In this document: piece by piece, positions 1 through 7,709 of the stretch
How positions within the stretch are numbered: the first letter of the stretch is position 1
Layout of the letters: every line of letters starts with the position of its first letter
Origin: Nostoc sp. UHCC 0702
GTDB lineage: Bacteria > Cyanobacteriota > Cyanobacteriia > Cyanobacteriales > Nostocaceae
DNA: 64,000 bases
Reading direction: 5' to 3'
Assembly (NCBI GenBank): GCA_017164015.1
Contig: CP071065.1
Location: 5,904,091 to 5,968,090 of the forward strand
Translations under genes and position numbers: made by a program
Notes under the pieces: generated by a model
What the model saw: the letters and a program-made list of their open reading frames with translations, nothing else
What the model was told of the DNA's origin: nothing
The model's database searches: none

Positions 1-40
1 TGATATTGCGTTGATAATGTTAGTTCATGGGTATCTTTTG

Positions 41-250
41 AGGCTTTGAACTCGGAAATTGAGACTTTGAACTCGAAACTTGAGCCTTTAAGCTTGAAAG
101 TAAAGGCTTTGAGGCTGAAACTTCAGGCTTTGAACTCGAAACTTGAGCCTTTAAGCTTGGAAGTAGAGGCTTTGAGGCTGAAACTTGAGCCTTTAAGCTT
201 GGAAGTAGAGGCTTTGAACTCGGAAGTTGAACTTTGAAAGCTAAAATTTC
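41..250. repeat. 21-bp tandem repeat array, about 10 units
   Basis: Ten contiguous units of exactly 21 bp, without spacers. Units alternate between an aggctttgaactcgaaactt-like type and an agcctttaagcttggaagta-like type. Because 21 is a multiple of three, both strands stay open in some frames: heptads such as ALNSKLE/PLSLEVE read on the plus strand and a Ser/Lys-rich repeat on the minus strand. No start or ribosome site of quality precedes these frames, so I annotate a DNA repeat rather than a gene. An expressed coiled-coil peptide cannot be excluded. Confidence 0.85.
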
Positions 251-256
251 AGATTT

Positions 257-300
257 CACTCTTGACCATTGACTCTTGACTCTTGACCATTGACCATTAA
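257..300. repeat. heptamer short tandem repeats
   Basis: Six copies of a 7-bp unit alternating cttgacc/attgact-like sequences lie immediately upstream of the metallophosphoesterase gene. This is the short tandemly repeated repetitive (STRR) class known from heterocystous cyanobacteria. Confidence 0.7.
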
Positions 301-322
301 CTAAAATTTGTGAGTGTCTAAT

Positions 323-1891
323 ATGAGATTGATTGCCGAACCACCCATACCTATTAAAATTCAAAAGATGAAAGAACGGGTGCGGTGGAAACATTCCAAG
401 ATTATCTCGTCGGGTATCGACCAAACCAGCATGGTTATTGATGATGGTAAAGAAGATAATCCCGAATTTTCGTTTATGGTTATCGGTGATAGTGGCACAA
501 AATCTCATTACGGACACCATCCCCAGCGACAAGTTGCCGAACTTATGCTTCCCCACAAGGATGATTGCCGTTTTGTGTTGCACACTGGCGATGTAATTTA
601 TGTCGTGGGTTCCCATGAGTACTACCCAGCGAATTTTATTGAACCTTACCGGGAGTTTCTCGTGGGTGGTCACAACCCTAAAAATATTCGCTACGATCGC
701 ATGGTCTTTAATTTACCGTTTCTGCCGGTGCTGGGCAATCACGATTATTATGATGTGCCGTTGATGTATCGTTTGCTGACTGGAAGCACACTACGGCTAC
801 GTCGAATGCTACGCTATAAAGATTTTGAAATTGGCTGGCATGGATCTAATCAAGGTGATGCCTATGCACGAGCGTTCCTTGACTATATAATAGCCGCTGA
901 CCCTGAAAAGTTACAAAGTCATTTAGACAGCCATTACACTGCTAAAACTGACACAGGGCGCTGTCTACGATATGAACCCGGAAAGTTCACTCGTTTGCCC
1001 AACCGTTATTATACGTTTCGTTACGGCGGTATTGACTTCTTTGCCCTTGATTCCAATACTTTTAATACACCTTCTCCTTTACCAACAACCGAAGCTGGGG
1101 AAGATTACCGTCGGGAATTGCAAAAGCGTCGCCAGGAAATAGACTCTGAAGAGTTGCAAATTTTAGCAATGTGCGACAAACTGAACGCCGATAATCCTAC
1201 TGATGCTGAACAACTTGATGACCTCAGCGCCAAGTTAGACCAAATCAATGAAGTCAAAATTGATATTGAGAAGCAACTAGCATCCGAAAGCACACCAATT
1301 ATCGACTTTGAACAACTTGATTGGTTACGCAACAGGCTAATTGAATCTTGGAATACAAAAGAAGTGCGCGGACGTGTGATTTATTTCCACCATCCCCCCT
1401 ATGTCACCGAGGCGACAAAGTGGAATCAAGGACAAACTTTGGCTGTACGTCATCGCCTGCGCTCGGTGTTGTCACAGGTGGCGGAAACTCTCGGTTCTTT
1501 AATCAAGGATCGTCCGGTAGCCGATTTGATTTTCAATGGTCATGCCCACTGCTTAGAATACATCCGTACCGTTGATACTGGATACGCTGACTCTCACATC
1601 AATTATATTATCTCTGGTGGTAGCGGTCGCCGTCCCCGCCGCCAGCGTCCCGAAGGGTCTGAATTGATGGAGACTTTTGACGATATTCCTGGTAATCCTG
1701 TCCGTAAAGTTGCGGATTCGCTGCTATATGTTGGTCGTAACGGCCACGGTTCTCAAAAGCGAATACCTTACTCCTGTGTCCGGGTTGATGTTCTGGATGG
1801 TTCTCCACCTAAGTTTATCGTTACACCGTTGGTAGCTGAGCGGGTTGCACATGAGTGGCATAATCCCCAGCTGCAACCGTTTGTAATTTAA
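323..1891 (+). CDS. calcineurin-like metallophosphoesterase
   Basis: Predicted dinuclear-metal phosphoesterase of the calcineurin/purple acid phosphatase fold. The metal-binding blocks appear in order: GDSG near residues 55-58, HTGD at 87-90, GNHD at 138-141, HHPPY around 355 and GHAH around 407. At 522 residues it is longer than simple family members. A charged, coiled-coil-like stretch of about 65 residues (roughly 255-320, rich in Glu, Leu and Lys) interrupts the domain between GNHD and HHPP. I prefer the ATG at 323 to the in-frame GTG nine bases upstream. No signal peptide is visible, so a cytoplasmic location is likely. The substrate cannot be told from sequence. The gene stands alone between repeat arrays. 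Confidence 0.85.
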   Translation: MRLIAEPPIPIKIQKMKERVRWKHSKIISSGIDQTSMVIDDGKEDNPEFSFMVIGDSGTKSHYGHHPQRQVAELMLPHKDDCRFVLHTGDVIYVVGSHEYYPANFIEPYREFLVGGHNPKNIRYDRMVFNLPFLPVLGNHDYYDVPLMYRLLTGSTLRLRRMLRYKDFEIGWHGSNQGDAYARAFLDYIIAADPEKLQSHLDSHYTAKTDTGRCLRYEPGKFTRLPNRYYTFRYGGIDFFALDSNTFNTPSPLPTTEAGEDYRRELQKRRQEIDSEELQILAMCDKLNADNPTDAEQLDDLSAKLDQINEVKIDIEKQLASESTPIIDFEQLDWLRNRLIESWNTKEVRGRVIYFHHPPYVTEATKWNQGQTLAVRHRLRSVLSQVAETLGSLIKDRPVADLIFNGHAHCLEYIRTVDTGYADSHINYIISGGSGRRPRRQRPEGSELMETFDDIPGNPVRKVADSLLYVGRNGHGSQKRIPYSCVRVDVLDGSPPKFIVTPLVAERVAHEWHNPQLQPFVI

Positions 1892-1902
1892 ATCATCAGT
1901 AG

Positions 1903-2032
1903 GTTGTTAGTTGTCAGTTGTCAGTGGTCAGTTGTCAATGGTCAGGGTTTCAGGCATATTTACGTTGCATGATAAAACTTAGACACAAAAAGACTTTTCA
2001 CCCAGTTCCCAGTCCCTAGTCCCCAGTCCCCT
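1903..2032. repeat. two heptamer repeat arrays
   Basis: The intergenic space after the phosphoesterase holds a gtcagtt-type heptamer array (about 1903-1945) and a second cccagtc/ccctagt-type array (2001-2032). Both are classical cyanobacterial STRR units. I see no gene between them. Confidence 0.7.
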
Positions 2033-2086
2033 GCTATATATTTATCTGAGAATGATATTAGTGTTTAGATACACAAAGCAATTTAG

Positions 2087-2683
2087 ATGAGTATGGGGCA
2101 AGAAAAGCGACAAAAAATCCTGATTTTGACTGCCATTCCTCACGGTTTGCGCTTAGATCGAGAAATTCGGGAAATTGAAGAAGCCATCCGCCGCGCCATC
2201 AGACGAGAACGGTTTGAGGTTAGCATTAGTACTGCTGTCCGCCCTCAAGATTTTCGCAGAGCGATCGCAGAAAATCGTCCCCAAATTGTGCATTTTTGCG
2301 GTCATGGGATGGAAGATGGCAGTTTGTTGTTAGAGGATGATGGGGGAAACGACAAAGCTGTGCAACCAGAGGGGCTAGCAGCACTGTTTAAGTTGCACGC
2401 TGCTTATGTGAATTGTGTGCTAATTAATGCTTGCTATTCAGTGAAAGCTGCCGAGGTAATTAGCCAACACATCGATTATGCGATCGGCATGAATCAGGCT
2501 ATTGGAGATAGTGCTGCGATCGCATTTGCTCAAGGGTTTTATGATGCGCTGGGTTATGAAGGTTCAGATAATCAAGATGTATTTCAAAGAGCTTTTGATG
2601 AAGGTTTAGTTGCTATTCAACTAGAGAATCTTGCTGAAGGGCAGAAAGTGTTTGAGTCCGTTGAAACGAACTTGTGCTATTAG
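2087..2683 (+). CDS. stand-alone CHAT domain protein (caspase-like peptidase fold)
   Basis: The whole 198-residue protein matches the CHAT (caspase HetF-associated with TPRs) pattern. The catalytic His lies in HFCGHG (His73) and the catalytic Cys in LINACYS (Cys115), the usual His-Cys dyad. The N-terminal ILILTAIP strand and the REIREIEEAIRRA helix resemble CHAT modules that, in filamentous cyanobacteria, are normally fused to a TIR, AAA/NACHT, TPR or WD40 partner. No partner domain follows here: the stop comes right after the fold and the next gene is convergent. It may be a separate protease subunit, or a fragment left after loss of a C-terminal partner. The target is unknown. Confidence 0.8.
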   Translation: MSMGQEKRQKILILTAIPHGLRLDREIREIEEAIRRAIRRERFEVSISTAVRPQDFRRAIAENRPQIVHFCGHGMEDGSLLLEDDGGNDKAVQPEGLAALFKLHAAYVNCVLINACYSVKAAEVISQHIDYAIGMNQAIGDSAAIAFAQGFYDALGYEGSDNQDVFQRAFDEGLVAIQLENLAEGQKVFESVETNLCY

Positions 2684-2737
2684 CCTGAGAATAAATTCTC
2701 AAGCGGGATATGGGGTAGGTGCAAGATGTAAAATAAC

Positions 2738-3556
2738 TCACTTTATGGCGCGAACAAAGTACTTTGTGGTATCTTCCCAAACTCCTTGATCAGTTGTTAG
2801 TTTTGCAATTTCTGCACTGTACTCAAGTTGAAACTGATCTAATTGTGCTTGTGATAAATTTGCCAACAGCGGATTACCTTTAAAACTCGTATTCATTTCT
2901 CTTGCAGATAATTTTTTATCTCTCAAATTACGATATCGCCCCGATGGCTCAATTTTAATTTCGATATCTCTAAAACCTGCCTGTTGTAGTAAGTTATGAC
3001 ACTTTTCTGGAGTCCCTAATTCTTCTAAAATATGTGGTACTGATACGCCTAATACTTTAGTACAGATATTCTGATAAATAGTTCCTAAATAAGCAGTTTC
3101 GGGAGGGGAGGTAAATGCCACAAACCCTCCTGTTTTCAAATAACGATACCACTTTTGCAACATAGCAAGAATATCAGGAAAAAGCACGATCGCCTCACAG
3201 CAAAAGACAACATCAAAACTATCATCACTAAAGTTGAAGGATTCTACATCTGCTTCAATTAACTCAATGTTTTGTAAGTTTGCTGCTGCAATCTTTTGTC
3301 TTGCTTGATGCAACATTCCAGGGGTCATGTCAATCCCAATCACATAGCCTTCTGAACCAACTTTTTCAGCTGCGGGAATGGCAATTAAACCTGTTCCAGT
3401 GGCGACATCAAGGATTTTCTGTCCCTGCTGAAGCGGCACAAATTCCAGTAGAATCTTAGCTTCTAGAGGATGGCGAGTACCTTCCTCATCGTCATATGTA
3501 GTTCTACTACCATAAAATTCTTTTAGTTGCTGCTTATAAATATCCAGATTAGTCAT
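2738..3556 (-). CDS. class I SAM-dependent methyltransferase
   Basis: A UbiE/COQ5-like methyltransferase of 272 residues. Motif I reads DVATGTGLIAIP (about residues 50-62), followed by an acidic strand end GIDMTPGM, then EADVESF and the motif IV-like FDVVFCCEAI. C-terminal sequence covers the cap region. The start is the ATG at 3556; a TTG two codons upstream is less likely. The gene diverges from another methyltransferase gene whose ATG lies at 3563, leaving six bases between the start codons. The substrate is unknown. A small lipophilic molecule is only a family-level guess. Confidence 0.8.
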   Translation of the reverse strand: MTNLDIYKQQLKEFYGSRTTYDDEEGTRHPLEAKILLEFVPLQQGQKILDVATGTGLIAIPAAEKVGSEGYVIGIDMTPGMLHQARQKIAAANLQNIELIEADVESFNFSDDSFDVVFCCEAIVLFPDILAMLQKWYRYLKTGGFVAFTSPPETAYLGTIYQNICTKVLGVSVPHILEELGTPEKCHNLLQQAGFRDIEIKIEPSGRYRNLRDKKLSAREMNTSFKGNPLLANLSQAQLDQFQLEYSAEIAKLTTDQGVWEDTTKYFVRAIK

Positions 3557-3562
3557 AACCAA

Positions 3563-4303
3563 ATGTCAAATTTTCTACATTTTATAGTAACGCTGCTGGT
3601 GATATTAAGTTGCTGGTTACTGAACCCAACTAACACAGCACAAGCTGCGTCTTCACCAAACACTGTTTACGAACAGCGATCGCTCCATAATCTAAATGGT
3701 ATCGGTAAATACTACATGGGGCGAGAAATTGCTCATGTGATGGGACACACTGGCGCAGGCTGGCTAGAACGTCCCAGCCGAGAAGCCGAGGAACAGCCAA
3801 GTAAAATTATTAGCCTCCTCAACCTAAAACCTAATGATGTAGTGGCGGATATTGGCGCGGGTACCGGTTACATGAGTTTTCGCATCGCGCCGTTATTAAC
3901 AACAGGAAAGGTTTTAGCTGTGGATATTCAGCCAGAAATGTTAGAAATTATTGAATATTTCAAACAAGAGAAAAATATTTTTAATGTTGAACCTGTTTTG
4001 GCTACACTCACCAACCCCAACCTCCCAGCAGCAAGTGTTGACTTGGCGTTGATGGTGGATGCTTACCACGAGTTGGAGTATCCCCTAGAAGTTATGCAAG
4101 GAATTATCAAAGCACTGAAACCTGGTGGTAGGGTGGTGCTGGTTGAGTATCGCGGCGAAAATCCTTTTATTATGATTAAACGGCTGCACAAGATGACTCA
4201 AAAACAAGTCCGCAAAGAAATGCAAGCCGTTGGTTTAGTTTGGCGGGAAACTAAAAACTTGTTACCCCAGCAGCATGTAATGGTGTTTGAGAAACCCGAC
4301 TGA
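3563..4303 (+). CDS. exported or membrane-anchored SAM-dependent methyltransferase
   Basis: A 246-residue class I methyltransferase with an N-terminal hydrophobic segment (residues 5-22) ending in an NTAQAAS-type cleavage context, so it is probably a signal peptide or signal anchor. The SAM-binding core follows with VVADIGAGTGYMSFR near residue 90, DIQPEML, and a motif IV region LALMVDAYHE; LKPGGRVVLVEY is the usual post-motif strand. The sequence before the core (YYMGREIAHVMGHTGAGWLER) is typical of a widespread bacterial family whose substrate is not established. The ATG at 3563 is chosen because it exposes the signal-like segment. It is divergent from, and almost abutting, the neighbouring methyltransferase gene. 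Confidence 0.75.
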   Translation: MSNFLHFIVTLLVILSCWLLNPTNTAQAASSPNTVYEQRSLHNLNGIGKYYMGREIAHVMGHTGAGWLERPSREAEEQPSKIISLLNLKPNDVVADIGAGTGYMSFRIAPLLTTGKVLAVDIQPEMLEIIEYFKQEKNIFNVEPVLATLTNPNLPAASVDLALMVDAYHELEYPLEVMQGIIKALKPGGRVVLVEYRGENPFIMIKRLHKMTQKQVRKEMQAVGLVWRETKNLLPQQHVMVFEKPD

Positions 4304-4309
4304 TACTAA

Positions 4310-4375
4310 TTTCTTTGTGCCTTTGTGGTCAAAAAATTTACTCTTGAACCACGAAGACACGAAGACACCAAGGTA
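4310..4375. repeat. imperfect inverted repeat in intergenic space
   Basis: A tttgtgcctttgtggtc-like arm is followed by its approximate reverse complement (gaaccacgaagacacgaag). This is a common cyanobacterial intergenic hairpin and could end transcription of the methyltransferase. Confidence 0.45.
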
Positions 4376-4418
4376 AAGAGCCATAATAAAGTAAGACTCC
4401 TTGCCAGAGCAGAAAATC

Positions 4419-5108
4419 ATGGTTAAGTTATCACTCAAGCAGCGAATTCCTCCTTTAGAGAATGGCGATCGCCTGACTCGCTACGAATTTGAGCGACGCT
4501 ATCAAGCAATGCCCCGTCATGTCAAGGCAGAATTAATTGAAGGAGTTGTATACTTGGCATCCCCATTACGCTTTGAAAGTCATGCTGAACCACATGGTCA
4601 TACAATTACTTGGTTGGGAGTTTATGAGGCATCAACCCCTGGTGTGAGATTGGGAATTGAGCCTACAGTCCGCTTAGATCGAGACAATGAACCGCAACCA
4701 GATGGAGTACTATTAATCACACCAACAGCTAACGAACAATCTCGTTTGAGCGAAGATGGCTACATAGAAGGTGCGCCAGAAATTGTAGTAGAGATAGCCG
4801 CTAGCAGTGTGGCTATTGATTTACATGATAAGAAAAAAGTTTATGGTCGTAATGGAGTAAAAGAATACATTATCTGGCAAATATTTGAGAATAAATTAGA
4901 TTGGTTTAGTCTGCAACAAGGAGAATATTTATCCTTAGAAATTGACGCAGATGGAATTATCAAAAGTCAAGTATTTCCTGGTTTGTGGTTGTCAATGTCA
5001 GATTTACTCGCTGGCAATATGCGCCAAGTATTGGCTGTGTCGCAGTTGGGATTAAATTCGGCAGAACATCAAATATTCGTGCAGCAGTTGTCTGGCGAAA
5101 GAAGATAA
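4419..5108 (+). CDS. Uma2 family (DUF820) endonuclease-like protein
   Basis: A 229-residue member of the Uma2/DUF820 family, strongly expanded in filamentous cyanobacteria and built on a PD-(D/E)XK nuclease fold. The order LTRYEFERRYQ, ELIEGVVY, EPQPDGVLL (catalytic Asp), PEIVVEIAASS (catalytic Glu), DLHDKKKVYGRNGVKEYIIW (Lys-rich helix and the closing strand) is diagnostic. An in-frame TTG lies 18 bases upstream, but the ATG fits family length better. Biochemical roles are poorly known, and many copies are thought to derive from mobile elements. No partner gene is visible beside it. Confidence 0.85.
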   Translation: MVKLSLKQRIPPLENGDRLTRYEFERRYQAMPRHVKAELIEGVVYLASPLRFESHAEPHGHTITWLGVYEASTPGVRLGIEPTVRLDRDNEPQPDGVLLITPTANEQSRLSEDGYIEGAPEIVVEIAASSVAIDLHDKKKVYGRNGVKEYIIWQIFENKLDWFSLQQGEYLSLEIDADGIIKSQVFPGLWLSMSDLLAGNMRQVLAVSQLGLNSAEHQIFVQQLSGERR

Positions 5109-5138
5109 GCTAATGTGCATCCAAATTGCAAATTATCT

Positions 5139-5388
5139 GTCATTAGTCATTAGTCATTAGTCCTTCGTCCTTTGTGTTTTGTAAATACTTTTGGATTAGT
5201 TTATAATGACCAATAACAAAGAACAACCAGATGAAGTGATTATGCCAGTTAAATGTGTTTTAGCTTAGTCACAGCATTTTTCAGTATCACGCTAATACCA
5301 ATTCAAAATTAGTATCTCACTCTCCCCTGCCCCCCTGCTCCCCTGCCCCCCTGCTCCCCTGCCCCCCTGCTCCCCTGCCCTCCTCCCC
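5139..5388. repeat. heptamer and octamer repeat arrays
   Basis: The 300-base gap after the Uma2 gene holds a short gtcatta heptamer array (about 5140-5165) and a C-rich octamer array alternating cccctgct and cccctgcc (5324-5388). I see no gene here. Confidence 0.75.
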
Positions 5389-5411
5389 TTAAAAAGCAAC
5401 TTAGCATCAGT

Positions 5412-5687
5412 CTATTTTTGGGGAATGAGACTAGCGGTTTTGGTTGCACTATCCCAAACTATCCAGTTAAGAGAATTGTCTAAATCAACAGCACTATTAG
5501 AAACTTTAAAATATAACTTGTCTTTGCCTTTAGTTTCAATGGCAAAGTCGGCGTTTTGGGCATAAACAACTTTAAAACCTCTGTCTCGCAGACAATACAT
5601 CGCCCAAGCTTTCAATGATTGTTTATATGGTTCGTGGGGAATTGACGGTTTTGTAATTGTCTGTTCGATTACTTCAAACATTTGCAT
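5412..5687 (-). CDS. small conserved-looking protein of unknown function
   Basis: A 91-residue protein beginning MQMFEVIEQT. The segment FKVVYAQNADFAIETKGKDKLYFKVS has the alternating strand pattern and D...E-x-K spacing of a small PD-(D/E)XK-like nuclease core, but this is too short to assert. It lies 15 bases downstream of the glyoxalase-fold gene on the same strand, so the two may be cotranscribed. I do not recognise the family. Length, start context and codon usage look like a real gene. Confidence 0.55.
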   Translation of the reverse strand: MQMFEVIEQTITKPSIPHEPYKQSLKAWAMYCLRDRGFKVVYAQNADFAIETKGKDKLYFKVSNSAVDLDNSLNWIVWDSATKTASLIPQK

Positions 5688-5702
5688 TAATTTTTTCCTT
5701 TT

Positions 5703-6164
5703 CTACACTGGATCACAACGAATTTCAATCATCAAGCCATCGGGGTCGTAAAAATATACACCTCTACCAGTAGGACGGGTGACTGGGCCATGAGCGATCG
5801 CTATTTCATTTTCTCTTAGCACTGCCACTGCTTGCTCAAATAACTGGGGATCTATGTCAAAGGCTAGATGGTATGCTCTGGTAAAACTGCGTTCTGGATC
5901 TGGATCTGGTGGTGTCAAATCGGGTGTGCCAAATAAATCCAAAATTGTACCATCAGGGGTGATGAAGTTGGCGACTTTCCCCGCTGCGACAAGTTCCACT
6001 AGAGTTGCGGGGACTTCATCACCGGTGAGTTCGTGCAAACCCAGGATATTGCCGTAAAAGTATCGGGAAGCTTGCATGTCCTTGACGTTGAGGGCGATAT
6101 GATGCACTTTACGCAGAACGCCTGGTGCAAGGACATGATTCACAGATTTGGGGCTAGATAGCAT
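5703..6164 (-). CDS. VOC/glyoxalase-bleomycin resistance superfamily protein
   Basis: A 153-residue protein with one VOC domain made of two beta-alpha-beta-beta-beta halves. The first half opens KVHHIALNVKDMQASRYFY and the second AYHLAFDIDPQLFE. Candidate metal ligands are His22, His99 and Glu147 (the closing GLMIEIRC strand). The YFYDPDGLMIEI ending is typical of dioxygenase-like or glyoxalase-like VOC enzymes. The substrate is unknown. It is the first gene of a probable two-gene leftward unit with the small unknown protein that follows. Confidence 0.8.
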   Translation of the reverse strand: MLSSPKSVNHVLAPGVLRKVHHIALNVKDMQASRYFYGNILGLHELTGDEVPATLVELVAAGKVANFITPDGTILDLFGTPDLTPPDPDPERSFTRAYHLAFDIDPQLFEQAVAVLRENEIAIAHGPVTRPTGRGVYFYDPDGLMIEIRCDPV

Positions 6165-6228
6165 AGTTAAACCAAATTTCCCTACTGAGATAGAAGCTAG
6201 GCTTTTTTTTAACTATTACGCCGTAAGT

Positions 6229-6264
6229 CCCCCACTGAATTCTGTATTCGGAATCAGTGGCGGG
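6229..6264. repeat. left-end hairpin of the tnpB element
   Basis: Imperfect inverted repeat ccactgaattc / ggaatcagtgg with a short loop, flanked by ccc and ggg. Subterminal hairpins like this are the ends recognised by single-strand IS200/IS605 transposases. Confidence 0.55.
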
Positions 6265-6369
6265 ATATAAGGCGGTTGATAAGGATTGCATCTAATATTA
6301 ATTTTTTGCATAGCAAAGAGAAATGTTAGATGTATGACGAATCAACAATTATTTTATTTGATTACTTTG

Positions 6370-6410
6370 CCACAATATATATTTGTGGTAAAATAATTCT
6401 CTCAAGGAGG
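6370..6410 (+). promoter_or_regulatory. tnpB leader: small palindrome and strong ribosome-binding site
   Basis: A ccacaa-tatatat-ttgtgg inverted repeat (6370-6388) precedes an aaggagg Shine-Dalgarno (6404-6410) ideally spaced from the ATG at 6420. The strong site fixes the start, even though the first codons after it are occupied by an inserted repeat. Confidence 0.55.
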
Positions 6411-6419
6411 AGATGTTGA

Positions 6420-7676
6420 ATGTTACACAAAGCTTGCCCTGAGCGATGTCGAAGGGTTGTGCAAGTCCGTTTATATCCGTCACTTGAACAGCAAAATCAA
6501 CTAGCTCAAACTTTTGGGTGTGCTAGATGGTGGTGGAATTATGCTTTGAATAAATCTATTGAGACTTATAAGGAGACGGGTAAGGGACTTAGCCGTGTTG
6601 CACTCAACGCATTTCTTCCTGTACTCAAAAAAGCTGAAGATACGGTGTGGTTATCTGATTGTTATAGCCAAGTTTTACAGGCTACAACGCTCAACTTGAC
6701 CACAGCTTACAAAAACTTTTTTGAAAAACGTGCCGGATTTCCTAAATTCAAATCTAGACACGGTAAGCAGTCTGTTCAGTATCCTCAAAACGTCAAGATT
6801 GTAGATGGCAATGTCAAACTCCCTGGAAATATCGGGATAGTCAAAGCCAAAATACATAGAGCTATTGAGGGGAAAGTCAAGACTGTTACTGTGAGTAAAA
6901 CGCCTTCTGGTAAATACCTTGCATCTATCCTGACTGAGTTAGAAGGTGAAAATCCGGTTGTTTCAGAAGGTAAGATATACGGTGTTGATTTAGGATTAAG
7001 GCACTTTGCTGTTGTCACTGATGGCGATAAAGTTTCTAAATACGATAACCCTAAGCACCTTGCCAAACATGAAAAAAACCTAAAACGTAAACACAAAAAA
7101 TTAGCACGTAAAGTCAAAGCAAGCAAGTCAAGAAATAGATACAGAAAAGTTGTTGCCAAAGTGTACGAGCGAGTTAGTAATTCTCGGCAGGATTTTCTGC
7201 ATAAACTTAGTTATAAGTTGGTCAGCGATAGCCAAGCTGTCATAGTAGAGAATCTTCATGTTAAAGGCATGGTTCGTAACCATAAATTGGCGAAATCAAT
7301 ATCTGATGCAGGATGGGGAACATTCACTAACTTTTTAGCCTACAAGCTAGAACGCAGAGGTGGAAAGTTGGTTGAAATTGATAGATGGTTCCCCAGTTCT
7401 AAGCTTTGCTCTAATTGTTTCTATCAAATAGGTGAGATGCCATTGGATGTCCGTCAGTGGACTTGTCCTCATTGCAATACTCATCATGATCGGGATGAAA
7501 ATGCGGCGATAAATATTAGAGCAGAAGGCATCAGAATGATAAAGGCGGAAGGTTCAGCCGTCTCTGCTGTAGGAGGGGAGGTAAGTCCTACTCTTGGACG
7601 AAAGTCTAAGTTTAGGCACTCCCCCTTGATTACAGAAGCCCAAACTGGACTTGGTACTCCAAGTCAGTGTGGGTAG
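6420..7676 (+). CDS. tnpB: RNA-guided endonuclease TnpB (OrfB, IS605 family)
   Basis: A 418-residue TnpB with all catalytic elements in place: RuvC-I Asp190 in YGVDLGL, RuvC-II Glu277 in VIVENLHVKGM, a zinc ribbon made by Cys330, Cys333, Cys349 and Cys352, and RuvC-III Asp in the DRDENAAINI block (357-366). By family knowledge TnpB is an RNA-guided DNA nuclease that uses an RNA from the element's right end and promotes element retention. Residues 5-12 (ACPERCRR) come from a 24-bp dispersed repeat inserted in frame; without it the N-terminus would read like ordinary relatives (MLHK-VVQVRLYP). The C-terminal tail after about residue 372 is encoded by the right-end RNA region and is probably not essential. 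It looks active. Confidence 0.9.
   Translation: MLHKACPERCRRVVQVRLYPSLEQQNQLAQTFGCARWWWNYALNKSIETYKETGKGLSRVALNAFLPVLKKAEDTVWLSDCYSQVLQATTLNLTTAYKNFFEKRAGFPKFKSRHGKQSVQYPQNVKIVDGNVKLPGNIGIVKAKIHRAIEGKVKTVTVSKTPSGKYLASILTELEGENPVVSEGKIYGVDLGLRHFAVVTDGDKVSKYDNPKHLAKHEKNLKRKHKKLARKVKASKSRNRYRKVVAKVYERVSNSRQDFLHKLSYKLVSDSQAVIVENLHVKGMVRNHKLAKSISDAGWGTFTNFLAYKLERRGGKLVEIDRWFPSSKLCSNCFYQIGEMPLDVRQWTCPHCNTHHDRDENAAINIRAEGIRMIKAEGSAVSAVGGEVSPTLGRKSKFRHSPLITEAQTGLGTPSQCG
6433..6456. repeat. 24-bp small dispersed repeat inserted in tnpB
   Basis: The unit cttgccctgagc-gatgtcgaaggg is exactly 24 bp and keeps the reading frame. A related 24-bp unit lies at 8208-8231 inside a heptamer array. It belongs to the cyanobacterial small dispersed repeat class that nests inside other sequences. 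Confidence 0.7.
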
Positions 7677-7682
7677 TTCACA
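7540..7682 (+). ncRNA. putative omega RNA (TnpB guide RNA) at the right end
   Basis: The 3' part of tnpB and the element end are rich in short complementary stretches. The clearest is gacttgg-tact-ccaagtc (7648-7665) nested in ccca...tggg. In TnpB systems the right end is transcribed as the guide RNA, with the guide beginning just past the element edge, here about 7681-7700, upstream of the DUF4385 gene. The extent is inferred and the 5' boundary is a guess. Confidence 0.45.
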
Positions 7683-7709
7683 GTTTATTATTTATCTTAA
7701 AAACTTAGC

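Larger units (their letters stand above)
6218..7682 (+). mobile_element. solo tnpB insertion element of the IS200/IS605 superfamily (IS1341-like)
   Basis: The element consists of a left-end hairpin, the tnpB gene and a right-end hairpin overlapping the gene's 3' end. There is no tnpA transposase, so it could move only with a Y1 transposase supplied elsewhere. The boundaries are approximate: the left end is placed just before the 6229-6264 hairpin and the right end just after the gtgggtagttca motif. It sits between the glyoxalase gene and a DUF4385 gene. Confidence 0.65.

Noticed and set aside
41..250. Possible CRISPR array or repeat protein gene
   Set aside because: Units are contiguous 21-mers without spacers. 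The open frames arise from the period being a multiple of three and have no ribosome site.
20..673. 217-residue minus-strand frame
   Set aside because: It is the complement of the repeat array plus the start of the metallophosphoesterase gene, whose own motifs are convincing.
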